Below are positions 1 to 9,278 of a stretch of DNA of 64,000 nt, in pieces. This stretch comes from Paraburkholderia sp. (GTDB lineage Bacteria > Pseudomonadota > Gammaproteobacteria > Burkholderiales > Burkholderiaceae). The notes beneath the pieces are model-generated. The model worked only from the letters and a program-made list of their open reading frames with translations, ran no database searches and was not told the DNA's origin. The first letter of the stretch is position 1. Each line of letters opens with the position of its first letter. The stretch lies in NCBI RefSeq assembly GCF_028283785.1, contig NZ_JAPWKB010000012.1, forward strand, positions 209,501 through 273,500, written 5' to 3'. A program made the position numbers and the translations under genes.

Positions 1-401
1 ATTGTTGTCCCCATCTTGAGCGCTTCGCCGATCATCCAGCTCATCACCGTTTCGGCGCCGCTCAGTGTTCTGAGGCGCGCTGCAAACAGCGCGCCCGGTA
101 TCCAGCAGATCGCTCCACCCAGAAACGCGGATAGCGCAGCAGCGCCCGGCGGCTTGGAAAGCAGCCACCACACCAGCGTAGCACCCAGGGACAAAACCAT
201 TTGCGCCGCCACGACCTTGAAAGGCGTGACGCGCGATGGACGGCTCACATTCGGACCAAACAGCTTTTCAGCCTCGGCCCGCGTAAGCGGAACGATATTG
301 TTATCTTGCTGCTCGACATCCCATGCCTCTTCGGACGCAGACGGAATGTTGCTGACCGCGCGGTGTTCGTCGTGCCTGTGGTTCGGCGCTTGACCCGCCA
401 T
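1..401 (-). CDS. atpI: ATP synthase subunit I (AtpI), 5' part, runs off window
   Basis: Reading leftwards from the ATG at 399-401 gives an open frame that continues past base 1, so only about 133 codons are seen. A polar N-terminal stretch is followed by hydrophobic segments of the AtpI type (VVAAQMVLSLGATLVWWLL, then an SAFLGGAICWIPGALFAARL-like pair). AtpI is the small membrane protein that leads atp operons and helps assemble the c-ring. Its place directly downstream of parB is the usual one in Burkholderiaceae. The rest of the atp operon should lie beyond the left edge. Family assignment is from the hydrophobic pattern plus context. Confidence 0.85.
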   Translation of the reverse strand, partial: MAGQAPNHRHDEHRAVSNIPSASEEAWDVEQQDNNIVPLTRAEAEKLFGPNVSRPSRVTPFKVVAAQMVLSLGATLVWWLLSKPPGAAALSAFLGGAICWIPGALFAARLRTLSGAETVMSWMIGEALKMGTT

Positions 402-481
402 CGCAGTGTTCCGCAAAAGTCCAAATTAGCCCGCGAGCTTACATGCCACTTACGGGGTTGCCTAGCAATTAAATCCGGGCG

Positions 482-510
482 ATTGTAAGCGATAGTTGCA
501 GGCAATTCAA
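482..510 (-). promoter_or_regulatory. sigma-70-type promoter for atpI
   Basis: On the minus strand TTGAAT (505-510) lies 17 bp from TACAAT (482-487), about 80 bp upstream of the atpI start. This is a good -35/-10 pair. The rest of the 402-796 gap between atpI and parB shows no gene and no clear parB terminator. Confidence 0.5.
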
Positions 511-796
511 GACTTTAGGCCGTTCAATAAACCGCGCAAAACCGCCCCTCATGATGCGGCATAGTGTCTCAATAGGGCAATCGATTACTGACTGTAAGGC
601 TGAATAGTGGTAGGCAAATGACGCGCTGAACAGGCGTCGAAAGAACTGGGATTTACGGCCGAATGATTGGAAATTAGGCAACCCGGAGAGCTACCTATTT
701 TAGCCACGAAGATATCGAAAAATCGCGCGATTGCACTCGATGCGCGCGCGATGCCTGCCTAGAAAACGATCAACTCGAAACAGCGGCGATATTCGA

Positions 797-1687
797 TCAA
801 GCCGTCGCTGCTCCGCCCCGCAAACGCACCAGAATGCCTTCCAGCGCATCGAGGTCGCCGAAGTCGACGAGCACCTGGCCACGGCCGCGTCGGCCGAGTT
901 TGATCTTCACCGTCGCTGACAGCAGATCCGACAACTCTTCTTCGAGACGTCGCGTATCGCGTCCGCCATCCTGATTCGCGCGCGCTTTCAAGGTCGGCGT
1001 GATTTTGGTCGTGGACGTGACCAGCTTCTCCGTCTCGCGCACCGACATCCGCTTGTTGATAACCTGATTGGCCAACGTGATCTGCGTCGCGGCGTCGACG
1101 GCGAGCAACGCGCGTGCGTGGCCCATGTCGAGATCGCCGGCGAGCAACATCGTCTGAACTGGCGCAGCCAGGTTCAACAATCGCAGCAAGTTCGACACTG
1201 CACTGCGCGAGCGCCCCACCGATTCCGCCGCCTGCTCGTGCGTAAAACCGAAATCGTCGAGCAAACGCTGGATGCCCTGCGCCTCTTCGAGCGGGTTCAA
1301 ATCCTCGCGCTGGATATTCTCGATCAGTGCCATCGCGGCGGCCGCCTGATCGGGCACGTCCTTCACCAACACCGGCACTTCATCGAGACCGGCAAGACGG
1401 GCGGCCCGGAAGCGTCGCTCGCCCGCGATGATTTCAAACTGATCGGGGCCAACCGGACGCACGAGAATCGGCTGCATCAAACCCTGCGCGCGAATACTCG
1501 CGGCCAGCTCCTGCAACGCGCCCTCGTCCATCCGCGTGCGCGGCTGGTACTTGCCGGCCTGCAGCTTGTCGAGCGGCAACGTATGCGGCGCGCCGTCGAT
1601 TTTCACCGCCTCGGTGATGTCCGCGCTGCCGCCGAGTAGCGCCTCAAGCCCGCGCCCCAATCCCTTCTTTCTCGCTACTGCGTTCAT
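797..1687 (-). CDS. parB: Chromosome partitioning protein ParB
   Basis: This 296-residue ParB/Spo0J protein is the CTP-dependent DNA clamp that loads at parS and spreads to organise the origin region. Family marks are the GRGLEALLG N-terminus, the GERRFRAARLAG box (residues about 89-100) and a helix-turn-helix around residues 125-170 (GFTHEQAAESVGRSRSAVSNLLRLL). The start at 1687 gives the usual MNAVARKKGLGRG N-terminus; an upstream frame extension has no family similarity. It lies 37 bp downstream of parA and probably shares its transcript. Two perfect parS sites lie at 3784 and 5336. Confidence 0.97.
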   Translation of the reverse strand: MNAVARKKGLGRGLEALLGGSADITEAVKIDGAPHTLPLDKLQAGKYQPRTRMDEGALQELAASIRAQGLMQPILVRPVGPDQFEIIAGERRFRAARLAGLDEVPVLVKDVPDQAAAAMALIENIQREDLNPLEEAQGIQRLLDDFGFTHEQAAESVGRSRSAVSNLLRLLNLAAPVQTMLLAGDLDMGHARALLAVDAATQITLANQVINKRMSVRETEKLVTSTTKITPTLKARANQDGGRDTRRLEEELSDLLSATVKIKLGRRGRGQVLVDFGDLDALEGILVRLRGGAATA

Positions 1688-1724
1688 CGTGCTTCCTCGA
1701 TCCGCCTGGATGCCTGTCCGCGCG

Positions 1725-2495
1725 TCACGACGCGCGCACCCGTTCAATCATCTCCGCGCCAAACTGCACGTAGGCCTGCGCGCCGCGCGACGCCCGGTCA
1801 AACACCACGCCGGGCAATCCGTAACTCGGCGCTTCGGCGAGGCGCACGTTCCGCGGAATCACCACGTCGAACACCTTGTCGCCGAAATGTTCTTTCAACT
1901 GCTCGGACACCTGCTGTTGCAAGGTAATGCGCGGATCGAACATCACCCGCAACAACCCGATGACCTTCAAATCGCGATTCAGGTTCGCGTGAACCTGTTT
2001 GATCGTGGCGACGAGGTCGGACAAGCCTTCGAGCGCGAAATACTCGCACTGCATCGGGATGATCACGCCGTGCGCCGCGCACAGGCCATTCAAGGTCAAC
2101 AGCGACAATGCCGGCGGGCAATCTATCAGAACAAAATCGTAGTCGGCTTCGACGGCCGCCAATGCCGTGCGCAACACCTTCTCGCGATTCTCGACGCTGA
2201 CGAGTTCAACCTCGGCGCCAGCCAGTTCGCGATTCGCAGGCAATACATCATATGAAACAGCTTCAGGTCGCACTCGCGCGTCCGACACGGCCACGCCGTC
2301 GACCAGAACTTCGTAAATCGTGTTTTCGCAGGCGGCTTTGTCGACGCCGCTACCCATCGTGGCATTGCCTTGCGGGTCCAGATCGATAAGGAGGACACGC
2401 TGGTCTTGCGATGCGAGGCTCGCGGCTAGATTAACCGCCGTCGTCGTTTTACCGACGCCCCCCTTCTGGTTCGCAACGCAGAAGATTTTTGCCAT
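1725..2495 (-). CDS. parA: Chromosome partitioning ATPase ParA (Soj)
   Basis: A 256-residue ParA/Soj ATPase of the short type without an N-terminal HTH, as is usual for chromosomal ParA. The deviant Walker A is at residues 11-19 (KGGVGKTTT), followed by the DLDPQGNAT and LIDCPPALSLLT motifs. Nucleotide-dependent ParA dimers bind DNA and move ParB-parS complexes. Start 2495 gives the family-typical MAKIFCVANQKGG; the 21 codons upstream are unrelated to the family. Gene order mnmG-rsmG-parA-parB indicates one operon. Confidence 0.97.
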   Translation of the reverse strand: MAKIFCVANQKGGVGKTTTAVNLAASLASQDQRVLLIDLDPQGNATMGSGVDKAACENTIYEVLVDGVAVSDARVRPEAVSYDVLPANRELAGAEVELVSVENREKVLRTALAAVEADYDFVLIDCPPALSLLTLNGLCAAHGVIIPMQCEYFALEGLSDLVATIKQVHANLNRDLKVIGLLRVMFDPRITLQQQVSEQLKEHFGDKVFDVVIPRNVRLAEAPSYGLPGVVFDRASRGAQAYVQFGAEMIERVRAS

Positions 2496-2575
2496 CGTTG
2501 GTGTGCCCTTGCAGCTTTGAAAAGTGTTTTTGGAATTGCGGGTACTGCATCCCGGCATGCGCCGGGTTGGCGGTG

Positions 2576-3259
2576 TTATCCGGCGACTGAAACCTTGATC
2601 AGGTGACGCTCGGCGTCGAGTTGCGGCACGGTGAGACGGATAATCTGCTCGGCCTTCGATCCGGCCGGCAAGCGTTCGATTTCGCTGTCGGGCTGCACGC
2701 CCTTCATCGCCCAGATTGCGCCGCCATCCGCAACCAGGTGCCGCGCCAGTGTAACGAAGTCGGCCAACTCTGCGAACGCGCGAGACACAATCACGTCGAA
2801 TTTACCGGCAACTTCAACGCCCGGCTTCAAAGTCTCGACCCGTCCCGTGACAACCGATAGATTGCTCAGTCCGAGTTCAGCCTTCGCCTGCGATTGAAAA
2901 GCAGTCTTCTTATGGACGATATCGTTCAGCGTGATCGACCAGTCCGGTAGAACGATCGCCATGACGATGCCGGGCAAACCACCACCCGAACCCACGTCCA
3001 GCGCCGACGACGGCCCGAGCGGTGCCAGATGCGGCACGATCGACAGCGAATCGAGAATATGCTGGATCAACATTTGCCGCGGATCGCGAATCGCGGTCAG
3101 GTTATAGACCGCGTTCCACTTCGCCAGCAACGCAACGTAATCGAGCAACTTGTCGTGTTGTTGCGCGGACAGATTCAGTCCGAGCGCCGTTGCCCCATCG
3201 GCGAGCAACGCTGCGAGCGCGTCGCGGTCCGCGCCAATCCCCTTCTGACGACCGCTCAT
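2576..3259 (-). CDS. rsmG: 16S rRNA m7G527 methyltransferase RsmG (GidB)
   Basis: A 227-residue SAM-dependent methyltransferase that makes m7G527 in 16S rRNA. The SAM-binding motif is [16 protein letters not shown], followed by the VVTGRVETL and [12 protein letters not shown] segments typical of RsmG. Its ATG overlaps the mnmG stop by 4 bp (ATGA), implying translational coupling. An 80-bp gap separates it from parA downstream. Confidence 0.96.
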   Translation of the reverse strand: MSGRQKGIGADRDALAALLADGATALGLNLSAQQHDKLLDYVALLAKWNAVYNLTAIRDPRQMLIQHILDSLSIVPHLAPLGPSSALDVGSGGGLPGIVMAIVLPDWSITLNDIVHKKTAFQSQAKAELGLSNLSVVTGRVETLKPGVEVAGKFDVIVSRAFAELADFVTLARHLVADGGAIWAMKGVQPDSEIERLPAGSKAEQIIRLTVPQLDAERHLIKVSVAG

Positions 3260-5217
3260 TGCACGACCGGCGTGTTATCGCCGCCATTGCCTTCGACCGG
3301 CTTCGTCGGCCGACGGCCCAGACCGCGCTTCAGGTGAACCATCAGCAGCGAAATCGCTGCCGGCGTAATACCGGAAATGCGCGACGCCTGGCCGATCGTC
3401 TCGGGACGGAACTGCGTCAGCTTTTGACGCGCTTCGAACGACAAGCCGCGAACTTCCGCGTAATCCAGCGCTTCCGGCAGACGCGTGCTTTCGTGGGCTT
3501 CGTTACGTTCGATTTCGCCGGCCTGACGGTCGATATACCCCTGATACTTCACACCGATTTCGATCTGCTCCTTGATCTGCGCGAGCAGAACGTCGTCCTC
3601 GGCCAACTGCTCAGGCGCCTCGCAGGCACCGTCACGCAAGCCGCAAACGCCGTCGTACGTAACGCCCGGACGGCGCAACAGGTCGGCGAGACTGTATTCG
3701 TGATCGATCGGCTTGCCCAACAATGCGGTAGCTTCGTCCGCAGACAATGTCTTCGGATTCACCCACGTCGTGCGCAGTCGCTCTGTTTCACGTGAAACAG
3801 CGTCGCGTTTACGACTAAAGGCGTCCCAACGTACGTCGTCCACGATGCCCAATTCGCGGCCCATTTCCGTCAAGCGCATATCGGCATTGTCTTCGCGCAG
3901 GCTCAGACGGTATTCGGCGCGGCTGGTGAACATCCGGTACGGCTCGGAGACACCTTGCGTGACCAGATCATCGACGAGCACGCCAAGGTACGCCTGATCG
4001 CGGCGCGGACACCACGCATCTTTACCTTGCACGTACAAACCAGCATTAATCCCGGCCAGCAAACCCTGCGCAGCCGCTTCTTCGTAACCAGTGGTCCCGT
4101 TGATCTGTCCGGCGAAGAACAGGCCGCTAATTACCTTCGTTTCCAGCGAGGCCTTCAGGCCGCGCGGATCGAAGTAGTCATATTCGATTGCATAACCCGG
4201 ACGCAGGATGTGCGCGTGCTCCAGACCACGCATCGAACGCACCAGCTCAAGCTGCACGTCGAACGGGAGGCTGGTCGAGATGCCGTTCGGATAGAACTCG
4301 TTCGTCGTCAAACCTTCCGGCTCGAGGAAGATCTGATGCGAATCTTTCGATGCAAAGCGGTGAATCTTGTCCTCGATCGACGGGCAATACCGCGGCCCCA
4401 CCCCTTCGATCACGCCCGTGTACATCGGCGAGCGGTCGAGGCCACTACGAATGATGTCGTGTGTGCGCTCGTTCGTATGCGTGACCCAGCACGGCACCTG
4501 CCGCGGATGCTGCTCAACGCGGCCGAGAAACGAAAACACCGGCACCGGATCGAGGTCGCCCGGTTGCTCATCGAGTTGCGAGAAGTCGATCGTGCGACCG
4601 TCGATACGCGGCGGCGTACCCGTTTTCAGGCGGCCTTGCGGCAACTTCAGTTCTTTTAGACGCGCAGACAGCGACACCGCAGCCGGATCGCCCGCGCGAC
4701 CGCCCGTGTAGTTGTTCAGTCCGACGTGGATCTTGCCGTCGAGGAACGTTCCGGCGGTCAGCACGACAGCGCGCGCACGGAAGCTCAATCCGACTTGCGT
4801 CACCGCGCCGACAACACGATCACCCTCGACGACCAGATCGTCGACGGCCTGCTGGAACAGCCACAAATTCGGCTGATTCTCGAGTCGATGGCGGATTGCC
4901 TGCTTGTACAGCAGACGATCAGCCTGCGCGCGGGTCGCACGGACGGCCGGGCCTTTCGACGAATTCAGGATCCGGAACTGGATACCGCCTTCATCGGTGG
5001 CGGCCGCCATGGCGCCGCCGAGCGCATCGACTTCTTTGACCAGATGGCCCTTGCCAATGCCGCCGATCGACGGATTGCAGCTCATCTGGCCGAGGGTTTC
5101 GATGTTATGCGTCAGCAGCAACGTCCTGTTGCCCATGCGCGCGGAAGCCAAAGCGGCTTCCGTACCGGCGTGGCCACCGCCGACGACGATTACGTCAAAT
5201 TCTGAGGGAAAAAGCAT
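3256..5217 (-). CDS. mnmG: tRNA uridine-5-carboxymethylaminomethyl enzyme MnmG (GidA)
   Basis: A 653-residue FAD enzyme that works with MnmE (not in this window) to form cmnm5U at the tRNA wobble position. It shows the dinucleotide motif [17 protein letters not shown] near the N-terminus, [15 protein letters not shown], and the C-terminal [20 protein letters not shown]. Start 5217 gives [18 protein letters not shown]; the four codons upstream are not conserved in the family as I know it. It is first in the mnmG-rsmG-parA-parB run. A perfect parS site (3784-3799) lies inside the coding sequence. Confidence 0.97.
   Translation of the reverse strand: MLFPSEFDVIVVGGGHAGTEAALASARMGNRTLLLTHNIETLGQMSCNPSIGGIGKGHLVKEVDALGGAMAAATDEGGIQFRILNSSKGPAVRATRAQADRLLYKQAIRHRLENQPNLWLFQQAVDDLVVEGDRVVGAVTQVGLSFRARAVVLTAGTFLDGKIHVGLNNYTGGRAGDPAAVSLSARLKELKLPQGRLKTGTPPRIDGRTIDFSQLDEQPGDLDPVPVFSFLGRVEQHPRQVPCWVTHTNERTHDIIRSGLDRSPMYTGVIEGVGPRYCPSIEDKIHRFASKDSHQIFLEPEGLTTNEFYPNGISTSLPFDVQLELVRSMRGLEHAHILRPGYAIEYDYFDPRGLKASLETKVISGLFFAGQINGTTGYEEAAAQGLLAGINAGLYVQGKDAWCPRRDQAYLGVLVDDLVTQGVSEPYRMFTSRAEYRLSLREDNADMRLTEMGRELGIVDDVRWDAFSRKRDAVSRETERLRTTWVNPKTLSADEATALLGKPIDHEYSLADLLRRPGVTYDGVCGLRDGACEAPEQLAEDDVLLAQIKEQIEIGVKYQGYIDRQAGEIERNEAHESTRLPEALDYAEVRGLSFEARQKLTQFRPETIGQASRISGITPAAISLLMVHLKRGLGRRPTKPVEGNGGDNTPVVQ
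3784..3799. promoter_or_regulatory. parS site 1 (inside mnmG)
   Basis: The perfect 16-bp palindrome TGTTTCACGTGAAACA is identical to the widely conserved chromosomal parS consensus. It is read in frame as mnmG codons. ParB is encoded 2.1 kb away, so this is a credible loading site. Confidence 0.92.
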
Positions 5218-5272
5218 CGCAGATCTCACGCAGACCTTCGCGTGAGCCTTTCAGAGGAAAAAGTATGGGCGA

Positions 5273-5278
5273 ATTATA
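5273..5278 (-). promoter_or_regulatory. -10 element upstream of mnmG
   Basis: A perfect TATAAT on the minus strand lies 55 bp upstream of the mnmG ATG and is the best candidate for the promoter of the mnmG-rsmG-parAB operon. No good -35 hexamer is seen 16-18 bp upstream, so an activator or another element may be needed. Confidence 0.45.
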
Positions 5279-5323
5279 ACGGGTTCGCTTTCGGCCCGAA
5301 TTCGGCCGAATGGCCAAAACAAC

Positions 5324-5357
5324 AAAAAAGCGGCGTGTTTCACGTGAAACACGCCGC
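5324..5357 (-). terminator. rho-independent terminator of the livF operon, with parS as its stem
   Basis: On the minus strand, 35 bp past the livF stop, the 28-bp palindrome 5357-5330 can fold into a G+C-rich hairpin and is followed directly by six T residues (5329-5324). This is the layout of an intrinsic terminator between the liv operon and mnmG. A perfect palindrome has no built-in loop, so the central bases (CACGTG) would have to open. Confidence 0.6.
5336..5351. promoter_or_regulatory. parS site 2 (livF-mnmG intergenic)
   Basis: The second perfect copy of TGTTTCACGTGAAACA lies 1.55 kb from the first. It is extended on both sides by six complementary bases (GCGGCG and CGCCGC), making a 28-bp perfect palindrome at 5330-5357. 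Confidence 0.92.
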
Positions 5358-5391
5358 TCGAATTCGCAGCAAACACCCGTCGGCTGGGACG

Positions 5392-6171
5392 CTACGCCGC
5401 TTTTTTCGTCAAACCCAAATATGTTTCAATGACGCGCGGATTTTGCGCCAAATCCGCAGCCGGACCTTCGAGCGCCAACTCCCCTGTCTCTAGCACATAG
5501 CCGTAATCGGAGATTTGCAGTGCCGCGCGCGCGTTCTGCTCGATCAACAACGTCGCGACGCCCGTCTGACGCAGCGCGCTGATGATATGAAAGATCTCCT
5601 TCACGATCAGCGGCGCCAAACCCAGACTCGGTTCATCGAGCATCAACAAATCCGGCTTGCCCATCAATGCGCGCCCGACCGCCAGCATTTGACGCTCACC
5701 ACCGGACAACGTCCCGGCTGCCTGTTTCCGGCGTTCTTTCAATCGCGGGAAAAGCGTAAACACCGGTTCCAGCTGATCAAGAAAATTGCGCTCCCCTGCA
5801 CGCTTGCGACGATAGGCACCAAGCACGAGGTTGTCTTCAACCGTCATCGTCGAAAACAACTCGCGCTTTTCCGGTACCAGACACATCCCGCGTGCGACCC
5901 GCTTTTCGACAGGCACGGCGCTCACATCCTCGCCGCGATACACGATCACGCCTTTAGCGTGTCCCGTTACCGGCAACGCACCCATGATTGCGTTCAGCAA
6001 CGTGGATTTCCCCGCGCCGTTCGGACCGATCACCGACACGATCTGCCCCGGCCGCACCTTGATAGCCGCACCGTGCAACGCTTCAACCTTGCCGTAGCGA
6101 ACCGCGAGGTTCGTCACGTCGAGGATCGGCGTCGTCGATGCGTCTACTTCCTGATTTTGCTCGCTCATCAT
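5392..6171 (-). CDS. livF: Branched-chain amino-acid ABC transporter ATPase LivF (system 1)
   Basis: A 259-residue LivF-type ATPase with Walker [10 protein letters not shown], signature LSGGERQML and Walker B LLMLDEPSLGL. It energises uptake of branched-chain amino acids or related compounds through the LivH/LivM pore. The start overlaps the stop of the permease-ATPase fusion upstream (ATGATG across 6166-6171, so 6171 or 6168). The upstream extension of the frame is only the opposite reading of that gene. It is last in the operon livK1-livH-livMG-livF and is followed by the parS/terminator palindrome. Confidence 0.93.
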   Translation of the reverse strand: MMSEQNQEVDASTTPILDVTNLAVRYGKVEALHGAAIKVRPGQIVSVIGPNGAGKSTLLNAIMGALPVTGHAKGVIVYRGEDVSAVPVEKRVARGMCLVPEKRELFSTMTVEDNLVLGAYRRKRAGERNFLDQLEPVFTLFPRLKERRKQAAGTLSGGERQMLAVGRALMGKPDLLMLDEPSLGLAPLIVKEIFHIISALRQTGVATLLIEQNARAALQISDYGYVLETGELALEGPAADLAQNPRVIETYLGLTKKAA

Positions 6172-7952
6172 TCCACCCCGCCCAGATACGCTTCCAGCAC
6201 CGCCGGATCTTTCTGCACATCGAGCGGCAAACCTTCCGCGATGCGCGTCCCAAACTCCATCACCACCAGCCGGTCGGTCAGGTTCATCACGAAATCCATA
6301 TCGTGTTCGACCAACAACACGCTCATGCCCTCTTCCTTCAGCTTCCGGAGCAGCGTCGCCAGTTGTTGCTTCTCCTGATAGCGCAGACCGGCAGCCGGTT
6401 CGTCGAGCAGTAGCAACGTCGGGTCGCAACACAGCGCGCGGGCAATTTCGAGAATCCGCTGCTGACCAAGCGCCAGGCTACCTGCTTCGTCGTACATGTG
6501 CTGTTCGAGTCCGACACGGCGGATCTGACGCGCCGCTTCCGCCATCAAACGCGCTTCTTCAGCGCCATTCAGTTTGACGATGCTGCGCCACACGCCCGCG
6601 TGCCCACGAAGATGCGCGCCAATCGCGACGTTCTCCAGCACCGTCATGCCCGGCAGCAACTTCACGTGCTGGAACGTCCGGCCGATCCCGCGACGAACGA
6701 TTTCACGTGAAGTCAGCGAATCGATCCGCTCGCCCCGGAATGTGATTGCGCCGCTCGTGGCTTGCAAGACGCCCGTCACCAGATTGAAGGTCGTGGACTT
6801 GCCCGCGCCGTTGGGGCCGATCAGACCGATGATCTGCCCCGCTTTCACCTCGAAACTCACGTCGTTGACGGCAACCAGGCCGCCGAACTGCTTGCGCGCC
6901 TTCTCCACCGTCAGCAGCGGTTCACCGGTCGTCGGCTTGCTGCGCTGCGGCAAAGGCTCTGCGTGATCCGGAACATGCGCGCGCGGCGGCTTCGGAAACA
7001 GTCGCGCGACATACGGCCAAACACCTTGCCGCGCGTACTGAAGGAGCAACACCATCAAGATGCCGAACACGATCACTTCGAAGTTGCCGTTTTCACCCAG
7101 CAGTTTCGGCAGCAGCGTTTGCAGATAGTCTTGCAGGATCGTAAGGATCGCCGCGCCGAGCACCGCGCCCCACACATGCGAGACTCCGCCCACCACCGCC
7201 ATAAACAGAAACTCGATGCCATGGTTCAGGCCGAACGGCGTCGGATTCACTGCACGTTGCAGGTGCGCATACAGAAAGCCCGAGATCGACGCGAGGACCG
7301 CCGCATAGACGAAGATCACCACGCGCATCCAGGCCGTGTTCACGCCCATTGCTTCCGCCATCGATCCGCCGCCACGCAACGCGCGAATCGCGCGACCCGG
7401 CCGGCTATTAAGCAGATTCTGAACAGAAACGACCGCGCCGAGCACGACGACCCAGATCAGGTAATAGATGTGGCGACCCGATTCGAGGTTGATCCCAAAC
7501 ACGTTCAGGACCGGAATGCCGTTGATCCCGTCGTACTTGCCGAGGATCTCCAGATTGCCGAACAGGAAGAACAGCGCGAGCCCCCACGCGATCGTCCCAA
7601 GCGGCAGGAAGTGGCCCGACAGACGCATCGTCACCAGCCCGAGCAACAGCGCGATCGCGGCCGTCAGCACCACGCCGACGATCAACGCGAGCCACGGCGA
7701 CACGCCGAACTGCGTCGTCAGATACGCCGTCGTGTACGCGCCGACGCCGACGAACGCCGCCTGCCCGAAGCTCGTCATCCCGCCGATCCCCGTCAGCAGC
7801 ACAAGGCCGATCGCGACGATCGCATACAGCCCGATATAGTTGAGCAGCGTCACCCAGTACTCGGGAACGTGGATGGGTTGCGGCAGCACCGGCAACGCGA
7901 AAATCACCACGAGGAACAGCCAGAAGAACTTGCTTTGCATGATCCGTTTCAT
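6168..7952 (-). CDS. LivM-LivG fusion: ABC permease plus ATPase (system 1)
   Basis: A 594-residue fused protein. Residues 1 to about 320 are a LivM-type permease with many hydrophobic segments and the [19 protein letters not shown] signature. Residues about 345-594 are a LivG-type ATPase with Walker [10 protein letters not shown], signature [15 protein letters not shown] and Walker [13 protein letters not shown] proline- and charge-rich linker ([20 protein letters not shown]) joins them. There is no stop or frameshift between the halves, so the fusion is genuine. It starts 4 bp after the livH stop. Similar fusions are known in Burkholderiaceae. Confidence 0.93.
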   Translation of the reverse strand: MKRIMQSKFFWLFLVVIFALPVLPQPIHVPEYWVTLLNYIGLYAIVAIGLVLLTGIGGMTSFGQAAFVGVGAYTTAYLTTQFGVSPWLALIVGVVLTAAIALLLGLVTMRLSGHFLPLGTIAWGLALFFLFGNLEILGKYDGINGIPVLNVFGINLESGRHIYYLIWVVVLGAVVSVQNLLNSRPGRAIRALRGGGSMAEAMGVNTAWMRVVIFVYAAVLASISGFLYAHLQRAVNPTPFGLNHGIEFLFMAVVGGVSHVWGAVLGAAILTILQDYLQTLLPKLLGENGNFEVIVFGILMVLLLQYARQGVWPYVARLFPKPPRAHVPDHAEPLPQRSKPTTGEPLLTVEKARKQFGGLVAVNDVSFEVKAGQIIGLIGPNGAGKSTTFNLVTGVLQATSGAITFRGERIDSLTSREIVRRGIGRTFQHVKLLPGMTVLENVAIGAHLRGHAGVWRSIVKLNGAEEARLMAEAARQIRRVGLEQHMYDEAGSLALGQQRILEIARALCCDPTLLLLDEPAAGLRYQEKQQLATLLRKLKEEGMSVLLVEHDMDFVMNLTDRLVVMEFGTRIAEGLPLDVQKDPAVLEAYLGGVE

Positions 7953-7956
7953 CGTG

Positions 7957-9012
7957 TCACTCCTCGTCCTCTTCGGCGTGCGGGCTGGCGAGACTCCGCC
8001 ACAGCAGCACCGGGATGATCAGCGTGAACACGATCACTTCCTTATATGAACTGGCCCAGAACGACGAATACGACTCCAGCAGGCCGACCAGGATCGAGCC
8101 GGCCGCTGCCAGCGGATAACTGATCAATCCGCCGATAATCGCGCCCACGAAGCCCTTGAGACCGATCAGGAAGCCGGAGTCGTAGTAGATCGTCGTCAGC
8201 GGCGCGACGAGGATCCCGCAAAGCGCGCCGAGGCCCGCTGCGAGCGTGAACGCGAGGCGCCCCGCTTGCGTCGTGCCGATCCCGACCAGCCGCGCGCCGA
8301 CCCGGTTCACCGACGTCGCGCGCAAGGCCTTGCCCGAGATCGAACGGTCGAAATACAGGTACAGCGCACCGATCAACACCACCGCCGTGCCGACCACCCA
8401 GATACTTTGTCCCGAGATCGTCAGCGTGCCGAGGTTGAACGTGGTGTCGGAGAACGCGTTGGTGCGCGAGCCTTCCGCGCCGAACATCACGAGCCCGAGT
8501 CCGACCATCGCAAAGTGCACCGCCACCGCGACGATCAGCAGCAACAACGTCGTCGCTTCGGCGATCGGTTCATAGGCGAGCCGATACACGAACGGGCCCA
8601 TCGGAATCACGATCAGCAGCGTCAACGCGATCTGCACGATCATCGGCAGGTCGTGTAGTACGATGCCGCGCGTGACCGCATAGACCGCGATCGGAAACAG
8701 CAGATACTTGCCGGCCAGCATCGCCAGCGTGCGCGCCATGTGACGGCGTCGCTCGGCATGCCGGATCATCCCCGCCGTCTCGACCACGAAACAGGCAACG
8801 CCCATCGCGATCAGCAGCCAGCATGTCGCCGGAAATTTTTGTGTCTGGATGGCCGCCATCGTCAGTGCGCCATACGAGACGAATTCCCCTTGCGGGATAA
8901 AAATGACGCGCGTGACGGAAAACACCAGCACAAGCGCAAGCGCGAGCAGCGCGTAAATCGCGCCGGTGGTGATGCCGTCCTGCGCGAGAATGGCCGCTAT
9001 TGAAAGATCCAT
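7957..9012 (-). CDS. livH: Branched-chain amino-acid ABC permease LivH (system 1)
   Basis: A 351-residue inner-membrane permease. The N-terminal ITTGAIYALLALALVLVFSVTRVIFIPQGEFVSYGAL pattern and the C-terminal LKGFVGAIIGGLISYPLAAAGSILVGLLES pattern are LivH hallmarks. The start at 9012 is chosen because the 59 codons upstream look unrelated to LivH. It is longer than the usual ~300 residues because of an extra internal stretch (about residues 60-110) between hydrophobic segments. The 266 bp between it and livK1 (9013-9278) show no gene. Confidence 0.92.
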   Translation of the reverse strand: MDLSIAAILAQDGITTGAIYALLALALVLVFSVTRVIFIPQGEFVSYGALTMAAIQTQKFPATCWLLIAMGVACFVVETAGMIRHAERRRHMARTLAMLAGKYLLFPIAVYAVTRGIVLHDLPMIVQIALTLLIVIPMGPFVYRLAYEPIAEATTLLLLIVAVAVHFAMVGLGLVMFGAEGSRTNAFSDTTFNLGTLTISGQSIWVVGTAVVLIGALYLYFDRSISGKALRATSVNRVGARLVGIGTTQAGRLAFTLAAGLGALCGILVAPLTTIYYDSGFLIGLKGFVGAIIGGLISYPLAAAGSILVGLLESYSSFWASSYKEVIVFTLIIPVLLWRSLASPHAEEDEE

Positions 9013-9278
9013 ACTCCCCGTCCTGGAACGTCGAAATCGAAACTGAAAAACGGCCGCGCACGCGATTGCGCCCGCGGCCTGCGATGCGTGCCCACCTGAA
9101 GGCGGACCCAGAAAAACAGCCGCCGCGCCAACCAGCAGCGCGGCGGACGACGCCAGTGGCGTCGGGCGAAAACGGTGCGGCAACGTCACCGCACCGGGCG
9201 CGAGAGGCGCGTATTTTTATAGTGTGTGTTGCTTCGTCGTCTACGTGACGCGTCGTCTATCGCGCGTCACGGCGTGGC

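Noticed and set aside
6699..6714. Third parS-like site (core TTTCACGTGAA)
   Set aside because: It matches the 16-bp consensus at only 11 positions and both arms fail; it is probably just livMG coding sequence.
6762..8018. Long open frame of over 400 codons on the plus strand opposite the liv permease genes
   Set aside because: It is rich in Arg, His and Gln, without family motifs or ribosome binding site. It is a shadow of the G+C-rich minus-strand genes, as are similar long frames opposite gspD, gspL, the NodT gene and mnmC.
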